From an uncultured Prevotella sp. (GTDB taxonomy: Bacteria > Bacteroidota > Bacteroidia > Bacteroidales > Bacteroidaceae): a stretch of DNA of 64,000 nt. The stretch lies in assembly GCA_900554545.1 (NCBI GenBank), contig USHW01000004.1, positions 23,317-87,316 of the forward strand, written 5' to 3'. Shown in pieces: positions 42,201 to 49,635 of the stretch (positions are counted from its first letter, which is position 1; each line of letters opens with the position of its first letter). The translations under genes and the position numbers were made by a program. Under the pieces are notes generated by a model. That model worked only from the letters and a program-made list of their open reading frames with translations, was not told the origin of the DNA and did no database searches.

Positions 42201-44903
42201 GCCATATTCTTCTTTATATGCGAACTTGTGTGTTGTCACCTCGCCGTCAAGCTCCAGCGTGCCGCTTTTCAGCACTTTGTCGCCTGAAATGACGGTATAG
42301 AGTACGTGAACGTCGGCATCCGACGAGCCGAACTGCATGTAAACGGGACTTCCGTCACGCGGAAACTCGTTGCCGGAGATGTAGAACCAGTCGGGAGTCT
42401 CAACGCACGGCGTAGTGTCTTCATAGCTGAACACAACGAAGTCGCGGCGGATGGTGTCGCCGGCGCATATTGCCGTGAGCGTATGTTTGCCCGACTTGAG
42501 CTGCGCCGCGGTGTTCCATGTTATGCCGGTTGCGGTGTTCGCCTTGGCGGTAAACGTGCCGTCAATGCCGCTTACGGTATAAGTCACGTCGCCGTCAACG
42601 TCGTTTCCGGCGGCGTTGCGGAACGTAAACGTTACGGTTTTCAGGCTGTCGCGCAGCGTCTTTTCAGGAAATTCGCAGTCGAAGGCCGTAGGCTTGCTGC
42701 CCAAAGGCAACGAGATGGTGCCTTCGTGGCTCTCCCCGGCCACGTCGGTAACGTCGGCTTCGGTTATTATGTTGTAGAAACGGGCCATGCGCTTGTACAC
42801 ATCGAGGGTGACACCGCAGCCTTCTTCCCACACGGGCAGCAGCATAGGCATCTTTAATTTGAACTCTCCGTTGCCGTCGGTAACGGCCTCTCCTTCGGCC
42901 AAGACAGTGTTGTCGGCCTCGTTAAGGTATATTCCAACGTAGTTGAAACGCCACCACAGGGCCTGCTTGCGACGCACGGTGTACTTCACCTTCGCGCCCT
43001 GTACGGCCACGCCCGAGTATGCCTTGGCGCGGCCGGTGACGGTCAGCGTGTCGCCGTCGGCATATTCTTCGTTCACCTTGTCGAACTCAACTTCGAACGT
43101 GGGGCGCTTGTATTCTTCTACGCGGAACGTCGCAACACCGCCCAAACTGGTTTCGGTGCGCACGGTGAAGCTGCCCGTCAGTCCGCCCGAAGGCAGCACG
43201 AAGTCGGTCGAGGCCGTGCCGTAAGCGTCGGTGGTGACGGTCTTTTCGGCCACGGTCTTGTAGTTGGCGTCGCGTAATGTCAGCTTGAAAGTCTTTCCGC
43301 TAACGGCTTTGTCCGTCAGCCCTTCAATCTTCCTGACCACTACCGCCACGTGAACTGTCTGTCCGGGGCGGTAGATTTTGCGGTCGGCATACAGCGAAAC
43401 TACGGTCCGGTCGTTGTCGGCGTCATACCAACTGAAGTGATTGTACGCGCTGGTTGGCGGCATTGCGTTGTCGGTCGGCGTGCAGGCGCGTATGTACATG
43501 TCCCTCTTGTCGAAATCGTTGAGCACCGTTTCGCCTTTTGCATTGCACGTTACGGTGCGTTCGTTCCCGTTTTCCTTGCCTATGTACAGCGTTGCTCCGG
43601 GCACGGGCTGCCCCGTAGTGCCGCTTAATGCGGCCACACGCGTCTTGTTGCCGGGCAGTGCCTGGTGAACGATGTACATGTCGGTTACGTACAGCAGGCT
43701 GCGTTCTGCGTCGACCTTTTTGTTCTCCGTCGATGCTTCGAGCAGGTAAACGCCCACTGGAAGGCCGTCGATGACGAGCGAGTCTTTCACTGTTTCATAA
43801 TCCTTCCGCCCCGTGTAGGTGCGTGTATAGGTATGCGTTGCGCCTTTTACGGCCAATGCTTTCAGTGCCTTCAGGTCGTTGTTGTTTTCGGGTGTGCGCT
43901 TTTCGCGGCCGTCAGTGTTGAGCCTTGTCAGCGTAAATGTCAGTTTGTTGGTGTTGCGCACGTCTATTTTTATGGTGAAAGGCTTTTCCGGCAATATCAC
44001 GTTACGGCTTATATCAACGCTGAACATGGGGTTGGTAAGCATCTTCATGGCATTGTGCAGTGTCTCCATGCGCGGCCATTTGTCCCAGCGCGAGAGGCTT
44101 TCTTCTATCAGCTTGACCAGTTGTTCCACATCAACGTCAATGCAACTTTCATAAAAAGCATACTTTTCCAAAGCCACCTCACCACACGCTTCAAGGTCGC
44201 CGTAAAGGTTTGTTAGCGAGTCGAGCGATGCGGCGTAGCGCGAGCCTTTAAGCGTTTGAATGTATATGTCTCCACTATTTTGAGCCTGTTGCTTTACCAT
44301 GTCGAGCGCGGTAAGCATTGTTGCGGTTCGGTTCGTGGTAGTGGCGTAATAGTCGTGCATGGCTTTGTAGTCCTCGGCGGTGTATCCGATGAGGCTCAGC
44401 AGGTCGTTTCCGAAGATTGCGGCGTCGCGTCCCTCGACGGTGAACGGCTCGTAGTCGCCGGCCTTTTTGCTTGCAAGCATAGCCGGGTCGGCCATAGCTT
44501 TCTTGAAGTAAGCCTGCGCAAGAGTGTCTGTATTGTTGGCGCGCATCCTCCGTTGCGAGCACGTTTTGCCCAGTGCGGCGTAGCACACGGCGGCCAGTGC
44601 CGGGTCGGTCTGTTCGAAGCTGGCGGCCTTTTGCTCCAGCCGTTTCAGCTGCGGTGCGAGCGAGTCACGCGATATTGTACCCCATGTGTACATCATGTTC
44701 CACTCGGCTTTTAGCATCTGGCCGTAGTTTTTCTCTTTTTCGGCCATCGCCGATATTGTCTGCAAGTGTTCTATCTGCGTTCTCGGCAAATCCTTCTTGG
44801 CCGCTTCTTCCACCTTTTTCCACAATTGTGTGTATCCGTCGGCCTGCATTGTGGCTGGTGCAAGCAGCAGAGCCGCGAGTAAAGAAACCACTGTTTTTTT
44901 CAT
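39300..44903 (-). CDS. Alpha-2-macroglobulin family protein
   Basis: 1867 residues with signal peptide MKKTVVSLLAALLLAPATMQA. Contains an N-terminal TPR-like/helical segment (residues 25-330), MG domains (for example ADRKIYRPGQTVHVAVVVRK near residue 505 and ADGDTLTVTGRAKAYSGV near 610), and a C-terminal thioester-type helical domain with SKEDGSWCWWPGMRYG (about residue 1447) and YGQSLCKT (about 1730). No CxEQ thioester motif was found; the helical domain reads NAISLAVAYYAN where the motif would be expected, so the thioester seems absent and protease capture would be non-covalent. Bacterial members trap proteases in the periplasm. Co-transcribed with the DUF1573 gene. Confidence 0.9.
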   Translation of the reverse strand: MKKTVVSLLAALLLAPATMQADGYTQLWKKVEEAAKKDLPRTQIEHLQTISAMAEKEKNYGQMLKAEWNMMYTWGTISRDSLAPQLKRLEQKAASFEQTDPALAAVCYAALGKTCSQRRMRANNTDTLAQAYFKKAMADPAMLASKKAGDYEPFTVEGRDAAIFGNDLLSLIGYTAEDYKAMHDYYATTTNRTATMLTALDMVKQQAQNSGDIYIQTLKGSRYAASLDSLTNLYGDLEACGEVALEKYAFYESCIDVDVEQLVKLIEESLSRWDKWPRMETLHNAMKMLTNPMFSVDISRNVILPEKPFTIKIDVRNTNKLTFTLTRLNTDGREKRTPENNNDLKALKALAVKGATHTYTRTYTGRKDYETVKDSLVIDGLPVGVYLLEASTENKKVDAERSLLYVTDMYIVHQALPGNKTRVAALSGTTGQPVPGATLYIGKENGNERTVTCNAKGETVLNDFDKRDMYIRACTPTDNAMPPTSAYNHFSWYDADNDRTVVSLYADRKIYRPGQTVHVAVVVRKIEGLTDKAVSGKTFKLTLRDANYKTVAEKTVTTDAYGTASTDFVLPSGGLTGSFTVRTETSLGGVATFRVEEYKRPTFEVEFDKVNEEYADGDTLTVTGRAKAYSGVAVQGAKVKYTVRRKQALWWRFNYVGIYLNEADNTVLAEGEAVTDGNGEFKLKMPMLLPVWEEGCGVTLDVYKRMARFYNIITEADVTDVAGESHEGTISLPLGSKPTAFDCEFPEKTLRDSLKTVTFTFRNAAGNDVDGDVTYTVSGIDGTFTAKANTATGITWNTAAQLKSGKHTLTAICAGDTIRRDFVVFSYEDTTPCVETPDWFYISGNEFPRDGSPVYMQFGSSDADVHVLYTVISGDKVLKSGTLELDGEVTTHKFAYKEEYGNGLRINLVWVKNGQAYMHNESIRKPLPDKRLIVKWGTFRDRLTPGQQEEWTLNVTKPDGTPADAQLLATMYDYSLEQLAPFSWSFPSYMSISLPYTHWSTPYYRQANLYSSMDLKLANVPQLDFGYIAIEPEYYSTSGNVFATVEEVSYGSTRSIKLRMPVKGASVDYNVAPTMKKDAASSKTTIGAYDVQGNDELGGSIMKSDAASSEAEGNPDAGVQLRENLNETAFFYPALQTDSAGNVSVKFTLPESVTTWRFMGLAHDKDMNNGMVYGKAVASKKVMVQPNMPRFVRVGDRATIAARIFNTSENAVKGTAIMQMVDPETEKVVLELKQKFEVAADSTGNVSFSYNPDNSHTLLVCRIFAEGKDFSDGEQHYLPILPDAELVTNTVPFTQHGPGVKTIDLKQLFPDGGSDEKLTVEYTNNPAWLTIQALPYINNAREDNAISLAVAYYANSISAYLMKQSPRIRSVFEQWKREAGQESLKSNLEKNQELKDIVLDETPWVADAERESDQKQMLANYFDSSTLANNLSTTLEKLSKLQSKEDGSWCWWPGMRYGSVTLTAAVTETLVRLDKMTGKQADTQDMINHAMKFLGNKLVEEYEELKERKDKDATPIVFVDNSVHYLYICALNGRQLSAKEKEAANYILESLKENNAVLNLYYKALMAVVLAKHGETQRAGEYIKSLDEYTVATEEMGRYYDSPRSGYSWFDYRIPTQVAAIEAMKLVDEQGYAKSIEEMRRWLLMQKRVQAWDTPFNNVNAVYAFLDGNMTELDGKEETTLSVDGKKLDLPQATAGLGYVKTTTDYEGGNTFTANKLSKGTSWGAIYGQSLCKTSSIESSNAAFRVTREILDENGRPATNLKVGDRVTVRITINADRDYDYVQVKDKRAACMEPVGQLSGYRRGYYCAPKDNATYYYYDRMSKGTHVIETEYYIDRAGRYETGTCTASCAYAPEYSARAASQSVEIK

Positions 44904-44970
44904 GTCTGTAAGTGTTTTGGTATGTAAACGACATTCGCGCGGCCTTTCAATGGCCGTGCATACCGTTTTA

Positions 44971-45001
44971 CAAAGGTAGGCAAATAACGCTAAAGGGCAA
45001 A
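44971..45001 (-). promoter_or_regulatory. Promoter of the alpha-2-macroglobulin operon
   Basis: -7 TACCTTTG at 44971-44978 and -33 TTTG at 44998-45001 with 19 bp between, on the minus strand. A match to the consensus at both boxes. Confidence 0.75.
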
Positions 45002-45042
45002 AAGATTTAATGTTTTTTTAAGTAGTTAGAGTAGTTATATTT

Positions 45043-45211
45043 AGGAGTTAAGGGAGTTAAAAGGAGTTATCGCTCACTATCGTTCGCTGGGAGTTAAAGA
45101 CATTGCTTTTGTTAGCAGACAAGTAACGAGGTACAAGCAGACAAGGCATTTGTCCTTTAACTCCCAGCGAACGATAGTGAGCGATAACTCCTTCTAACTC
45201 CCTTAACTCCT
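45043..45211. repeat. 56-bp low-complexity hairpin S8
   Basis: Left arm 45043-45099 pairs with 45155-45211 with few mismatches. Words: GGAGTTAA, GGGAGTTAAAAGG, then a non-repetitive kernel TCGCTCACTATCGTTCGCTG, and GGGAGTTAAAG. The loop (45100-45154) holds GCAGACAAG and ACAAGCAGACAAGG, the S1/S4 vocabulary. Lies between the A2M promoter and the YitT gene end. Confidence 0.85.
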
Positions 45212-45220
45212 AAATGAAAC

Positions 45221-46126
45221 TCATTTACTCACCCTCAATGTGTCAAATCCTTCGCCGAATACGCCGTGGCAGAATGTCTGCGAGACGATGGCTTCGGGGT
45301 CGATGATTTTGATTGTGGACAGGATTCCGTGCGATTCGTACTTGCGCGCCAGCACGATGAGTATGTCAACGTCGCGTTTCGAATACCAGCCTTTTCCCGG
45401 AATGACGGTTACGCCGCGGTGGATTTTGTTGTTAATCATGTCGGCTATCTGCTCGTATTTCTTCGAAATGATGATGAACTGCATTGTCTGGCGCGAGCCG
45501 TTAACCACGTAGTCGCACACGTAGCTGTATATCAGGGTGAAGGCGATGCCGTAGACAATCGGTTCCATTTCCTTGAAAATGAGGTATGACGATGCGATGA
45601 TGCAGGTGTCAATGAGCTGGATGGCGCGTCCGAAGTTCATGTGGAAGTACTTGTTGAACATCGCGATGAGGATGTCGGTGCCTCCGGTGGAGCCGTTGTG
45701 GGAGAACACGAGGCCGAGGCCGGCGCCGCTAAGCACGCTTCCTATTAGCAGGTGCATGAACTTGTCTTCGCCTGCTGTCACGATTGGGAACGCCTCGAAC
45801 ACCGGTTGCAGCGCGCCGATGAAGACCGAAATGATGGTTACGCCTATGACGGTGCGCACGGTGAACTGCTTGCTGAGCGTGCGGTAGGCTATCAAAATCA
45901 TTATGATGTTGATGCCCCAGATTGAAATCGCGGGGGGAATTTTGAACCCGTAGAACAGTAATGCCGCGATACCTGCCGCGCCGCCCATCACTATTTGGTC
46001 GGGCAGGATGAACGCCGTGTAGCCGAAAGAATACATCAGTATGCCCATGCAGATGAAAAACATGTCCTTGACGGCCTGTCTTTTCAGCTTCAAGTGAATG
46101 TGCGTGATGTCTGAAATTTTGTTCAT
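45221..46126 (-). CDS. YitT family membrane protein (DUF2179)
   Basis: 301 residues. N-terminal hydrophobic half has about five to six membrane helices (for example DMFFICMGILMYSFGYTAFI and GGAAGIAALLFYG), then a C-terminal DUF2179 domain (about residues 225-290: IIISKKYEQIADMINNKIHR, GVTVIPGKGWYSKRDVDILI). The family is widespread and of unknown function, possibly a transporter or channel. A YitT-type gene alone does not say more. A -7 box TATCTTTG lies at 46214-46221. Confidence 0.87.
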   Translation of the reverse strand: MNKISDITHIHLKLKRQAVKDMFFICMGILMYSFGYTAFILPDQIVMGGAAGIAALLFYGFKIPPAISIWGINIIMILIAYRTLSKQFTVRTVIGVTIISVFIGALQPVFEAFPIVTAGEDKFMHLLIGSVLSGAGLGLVFSHNGSTGGTDILIAMFNKYFHMNFGRAIQLIDTCIIASSYLIFKEMEPIVYGIAFTLIYSYVCDYVVNGSRQTMQFIIISKKYEQIADMINNKIHRGVTVIPGKGWYSKRDVDILIVLARKYESHGILSTIKIIDPEAIVSQTFCHGVFGEGFDTLRVSK

Positions 46127-46213
46127 AGCATTGAATATTTAAGATAAAGGTTCGGCGCAAACGGGTTGGGGGCATGGCATCCTGCTGTTAGCCCGAATGC
46201 GTATTGCGCCCTG

Positions 46214-46221
46214 CAAAGATA
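46214..46221 (-). promoter_or_regulatory. -7 box of the YitT gene
   Basis: TATCTTTG on the minus strand, 88 bp from the ATG; the -33 box is not clear, so a long 5' UTR would result. Confidence 0.5.
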
Positions 46222-46326
46222 ATGAATAAATCATTAAGCGGTAAAGGTTGGCGCGAAAATATTTTTTGAAGACTGAAAATCTTTTGCCGTCAGGCGCAAG
46301 AGTGACGGCGAAAGACCATGTCCTGT

Positions 46327-46416
46327 CTTCCAAAGGCCGTGTTTTGCCTTCCAAAAGGTCATGTTTTGCAAGCTAAAAGGCCGTCTTTTGCACGCTAAAA
46401 GGCGGCATATTGGAAA
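46327..46416. repeat. GGCC-type intergenic repeat array, locus R9
   Basis: Four units, all diverged: AAAGGCCGTGTTTTG, AAAAGGTCATGTTTTG, AAAAGGCCGTCTTTTGCA, AAAAGGCGGCATATTGG. They are in the same orientation with period about 22 bp, unlike the alternating arrays elsewhere. Confidence 0.7.
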
Positions 46417-46585
46417 CTGCCTGGCAGCCAGCGTGTTGCAGCCGGTAGGCATACGCCTGTGCAAGCGTACACGCAGTGCCTGCAGCAGGGCGGTCTGTTG
46501 CGGTGCGGCGGGCTGTATGCCAGGCAGCCGTAGGCCGGTTAACCATTTTTTACGCGCAACGTTTCATCGTTTCATTAATAATCCC

Positions 46586-46593
46586 TATATTTG
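46586..46593 (+). promoter_or_regulatory. -7 box of the AAA/DUF4435 pair, inside a repeated element
   Basis: TATATTTG, followed by GCATAAGGCAAGCTGCGCCCGG, which matches the opening of the element at 30608. A near -33 box TTTC lies at 46562-46565, 20 bp upstream. Confidence 0.6.
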
Positions 46594-46689
46594 CATAAGG
46601 CAAGCTGCGCCCGGCGATTTGGTAACAAGTTTCCGCTGTCCCCGCAAGCGTTGCCTTTGCCGTAACCTTACACCTTAAATATATACGAT

Positions 46690-47511
46690 ATGCAGAAGTA
46701 TGCCGATTATATAGAAAGTGTCGAGATAGAGTCGCTCTGGAGCGGACGCAGGCACGTGACATGGGAGCTTGACCGTAAGGTGAACATATTGAGCGGAACC
46801 AACGGTGCGGGCAAGAGCACCATCATAAACAAGCTCGTGCGCAGCATAGGGCCGCAGGGAGACATCGTGAACCATGTAATGAAAGGCGTACACATGAAGG
46901 TAAGCCCGGAAGGAGCCACGCACATAAGGTATGACCTGATACGCTCGTTCGACCGTCCGCTAATACATTCAGAACTTGTTGCCGACATAGGGATGAACCT
47001 TGTTACCGAACTCGACCTGCAGCTGTTCAAGCTTCAGCGGAAATACCTTGACTACCAGGTGAACATTGGCAACCGCATAATATCCATACTGCAGGCCGGC
47101 GGCGATGACGCGGCGGAGCGCGCCCAGGCCGTTTCGGAGCCAAAACGCATGTTCCAGGACATGATTGACGACCTCTTTTCAGACACGGGGAAGACAATCA
47201 TGCGCAACGAGAACGAAATACGCTTCTCGCAAATCGGCGAGACGCTTTATCCTTACCAGCTGTCGAGCGGCGAGAAACAGATACTCGCCATACTGCTTAC
47301 GGTGCTTGTCGAGGACAACCTGCCATACGTATTGTTCATGGACGAGCCGGAAGTAAGCCTGCACATAGAGTGGCAGAAGCGCCTGATTGGCCTGATTGTG
47401 CAGCTCAACCCCAATGTGCAGGTAATCCTCGCAACCCATTCGCCGGCGGTGGTTATGAACGGATGGCTCGACAGGATAACCGAAGTTAGCGACATTACGG
47501 ACAACATTTAA
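46690..47511 (+). CDS. Compact AAA/ABC-type ATPase (PARIS AriA-like)
   Basis: 273 residues, soluble. Walker A GTNGAGKST (about residues 37-45), ABC-type signature LSSGEKQILAI (about 194-204), Walker B YVLFMDEPEVSLH (about 217-229), H-switch ATHSPAVV (about 250-257). This OLD/RecF-like arrangement with DUF4435 next door is the PARIS layout (AriA plus AriB), in which the ATPase scaffold senses phage anti-restriction proteins and releases the TOPRIM-like nuclease. At 273 residues it is much smaller than known AriA (about 450-550), lacking the large insertion, so the role is uncertain. The partner starts 28 bp downstream. Confidence 0.87.
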   Translation: MQKYADYIESVEIESLWSGRRHVTWELDRKVNILSGTNGAGKSTIINKLVRSIGPQGDIVNHVMKGVHMKVSPEGATHIRYDLIRSFDRPLIHSELVADIGMNLVTELDLQLFKLQRKYLDYQVNIGNRIISILQAGGDDAAERAQAVSEPKRMFQDMIDDLFSDTGKTIMRNENEIRFSQIGETLYPYQLSSGEKQILAILLTVLVEDNLPYVLFMDEPEVSLHIEWQKRLIGLIVQLNPNVQVILATHSPAVVMNGWLDRITEVSDITDNI

Positions 47512-47539
47512 GCGGAGATATGCTGATGGAGGGAGAAAT

Positions 47540-48538
47540 ATGGGCAAACGACTTACCGACAATGTCAACTCAAACTACTTCTCGGCGGCGAACAGCCTGA
47601 GGCCGAAGAATGCGAGGCGCAGGATTGTTGCTTATGTTGAGAGTTACGACGACATACTTTTCTGGCGCACTCTGCTCTCGCTCTACGAGGACGGTACGCG
47701 CTATTTTGAAGTGATGCTGCCGTCGCACAGGACTCTGGAGCGCGGCAAACGCTCCGCGCTGATGAGCCTGCTGTACGGCAAGACGGGCGCGGACATGCTC
47801 GCATGTGTGGACGCCGACTATGACTATCTTATGCAGGGGGCTTCGGAAACGTCGCGCGAAATAATCTCAAACCCTGCCATACTGCATACTTACGCTTATT
47901 CAATAGAGAACCTGCAGTGTTATGCGCCGTCGTTGCACAATGTCTGCGTGATGGTGACACTCAACGACCGCAAGGTTTTCGACCTGCAAAACTTTATGAC
48001 GCGGTTCAGCGAAATAATCTTCCCTTTGTTCGTATGGTCAATCTGGCACTACCGCCGCGGCGTTTACGGACAGTTCACCATCACCGATTTCAACCGCACG
48101 ATAGAGCTTGGCGGCTTCAACATCAACCGGCCGCAGGACGCCCTCGACAACCTGAGGTCAAAGGTTATGCGCAAGGTGAACTATATGAACCGCCAGCATC
48201 CGGAGGCCGAACAGGAGTATAAGGAACTGTCAGCGGAGCTTGTACGGCTCGGGGTGGAACCTGAACAGACTTATCTTTATATACAGGGGCACCATCTTTT
48301 TGACAAGATTGTGATGCCTGTGATGAACAAGGTATGCGGCATGCTGATACGCGAACGCGAAGCCGAGATACGCCGGCAAGCCGTGCATACCACGCAGATG
48401 TACAACGAACTGTCGTGCTATGCGCACTCTGTCCAGGACATTACGCAGATGTTGAAGAAGAACAACGGCTTCACCATGTCGCCCCAGTTCGCGCAGATGC
48501 GCCGCGATGTGGAAAAGTTTTTGGAAGTTAAGAATTAA
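47540..48538 (+). CDS. DUF4435 (TOPRIM-like) protein (PARIS AriB-like)
   Basis: 332 residues. The TOPRIM-like core is visible: acidic Glu in IVAYVESYDDILFW (about residues 27-40), the DxD in MLACVDADYDYL (about 88-99), and a third acid in YSIENLQC (about 116-123). The C-terminal third is helical. DUF4435 proteins are the nuclease effector (AriB) of PARIS phage defence; AriB cuts tRNA once released by AriA. Here the pair sits by housekeeping manA rather than near other defence genes, so a non-defence role cannot be excluded. 28 bp from the ATPase gene, so co-transcribed. Confidence 0.86.
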   Translation: MGKRLTDNVNSNYFSAANSLRPKNARRRIVAYVESYDDILFWRTLLSLYEDGTRYFEVMLPSHRTLERGKRSALMSLLYGKTGADMLACVDADYDYLMQGASETSREIISNPAILHTYAYSIENLQCYAPSLHNVCVMVTLNDRKVFDLQNFMTRFSEIIFPLFVWSIWHYRRGVYGQFTITDFNRTIELGGFNINRPQDALDNLRSKVMRKVNYMNRQHPEAEQEYKELSAELVRLGVEPEQTYLYIQGHHLFDKIVMPVMNKVCGMLIREREAEIRRQAVHTTQMYNELSCYAHSVQDITQMLKKNNGFTMSPQFAQMRRDVEKFLEVKN

Positions 48539-48609
48539 GAGTCAAGAATTAAGAAAATATGCTTTGTCAATTGGATAAAGGTAATTTTCTTAATTCTTAA
48601 CTCTTAATT
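48533..48609. repeat. 26-bp low-complexity hairpin S9 between convergent genes
   Basis: Left arm 48533-48558 and right arm 48584-48609 pair with at most one mismatch (AATTAAGAGTCAAGAATTAAG words). It begins within the last residue codon region of the DUF4435 gene and ends 11 bp before the manA stop, so it works as a two-way terminator. Confidence 0.8.
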
Positions 48610-48619
48610 CATGATTAAC

Positions 48620-49585
48620 TTACACGTATGTTTCAAGGAACTTCAGGCTTCCGTCAACGTTGATGATATTAGTCGTTGCCGGTACAAGCAGCGTTTCGCC
48701 GCCGCGCAGGGTTAAGGTGTTGCCCTCGTTGTCGGTCAGGCTGGCCTCGCCTTTCAAGCCTATAAGTATTACAAAGCTGTCAAGCTCGCTGTAGTCGAGC
48801 GTCATAGGCTCGTCAAGGTCGTACACGGCAGTGTTGAAGTAGGGGCTGTGTACAAGCGAAACGCCCTCGTTCTTTTTCCCCACATACTCCGTCCTGTAGT
48901 CGGGCAGCACGCTGTAGTCGATACATTCTGCTGCTTTTTCGGTGTGCAGTTCGCGCAGGTTGCCGTCCTTGTCGCGACGGTTGAAGTCGAAAATCCTGTA
49001 TGTCGCGTCTGAAGTCTGCTGTATTTCCGCCAGGAAACAGCCCTTGCCTATGCTGTGGATGCGCCCTGCCGGAATGAAGAAACAGTCGTCGGCCTTGACC
49101 GGGTATTCCGCTATGGCGTCGCATATCGTCCCTTCAGCCACCATGGCTTTGTATTCTTTTGGGGTAATTAGGTGCTTCATTCCGCAGCGCAGGCTCGCGT
49201 CCGCGTCAGAATCCATTATGTACCACATTTCCGTCTTGCCGTTCTTAAGGCCGTATTTCCTGGCTTTCTCGTCGTCGGGATGTACCTGTATTGACAAGTC
49301 CTGCTTTGCGTCAATGAACTTTATGAGCAGTGGAAACGTGTCGCCGAAGCGTTGGTAGTTGTCCGTTCCGACGAGTTTCTCCTTCAATTCGGCAACTATT
49401 TCAGGCAGCTTCCGCCCCTCGTATTCACCGTTTGCGGCAATGCTCTCGTTGCCGTTGACGCCGGACAGCTCCCAGCTTTCGCCTATTTGTTCGCCATCGT
49501 GGCCTTCAATTCCCTTGAATTTCACAATCTTTCCACCTCCCCAAAGAGTTTGTTTGAGAATTGGCTTGAACTTGATTGGTTCCAT
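48620..49585 (-). CDS. manA: Mannose-6-phosphate isomerase, type I
   Basis: 321 residues. Interconverts fructose-6-phosphate and mannose-6-phosphate with a zinc ion. N-terminal signature KPILKQTLWGGGKIVKFKG (residues 7-25), the cupin-type metal-binding segment LSIQVHPDDEKARKYG (about 96-111), and GKTEMWYIMDSDADA (about 115-129). The C-terminal cupin reads LRGGETLLVPATTNIINVDG. A 50-bp gap separates it from the trkH gene end, in the same direction. ATG 49585 gives the family start. Confidence 0.93.
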   Translation of the reverse strand: MEPIKFKPILKQTLWGGGKIVKFKGIEGHDGEQIGESWELSGVNGNESIAANGEYEGRKLPEIVAELKEKLVGTDNYQRFGDTFPLLIKFIDAKQDLSIQVHPDDEKARKYGLKNGKTEMWYIMDSDADASLRCGMKHLITPKEYKAMVAEGTICDAIAEYPVKADDCFFIPAGRIHSIGKGCFLAEIQQTSDATYRIFDFNRRDKDGNLRELHTEKAAECIDYSVLPDYRTEYVGKKNEGVSLVHSPYFNTAVYDLDEPMTLDYSELDSFVILIGLKGEASLTDNEGNTLTLRGGETLLVPATTNIINVDGSLKFLETYV

Positions 49586-49635
49586 GATGTTAAGTTTTTT
49601 GTTATTATAAGGTGATAGGTTAATCTGTTACAGTG

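Larger units (their letters stand above)
44904..45220. other. 317-bp spacer with A2M promoter and S8 hairpin
   Basis: Contains the alpha-2-macroglobulin promoter (44971-45001) and the long S8 hairpin (45043-45211). No gene is seen. Confidence 0.6.
46127..46689. other. 563-bp spacer: YitT promoter, GGCC array, promoter element
   Basis: Divergent spacer between yitT and the AAA ATPase gene. Holds the yitT -7 box (46214-46221), locus R9 (46327-46416), and a copy of the promoter-bearing element whose -7 box is at 46586-46593. The interval 46417-46560 is CG-rich with no recognised gene. Confidence 0.55.
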
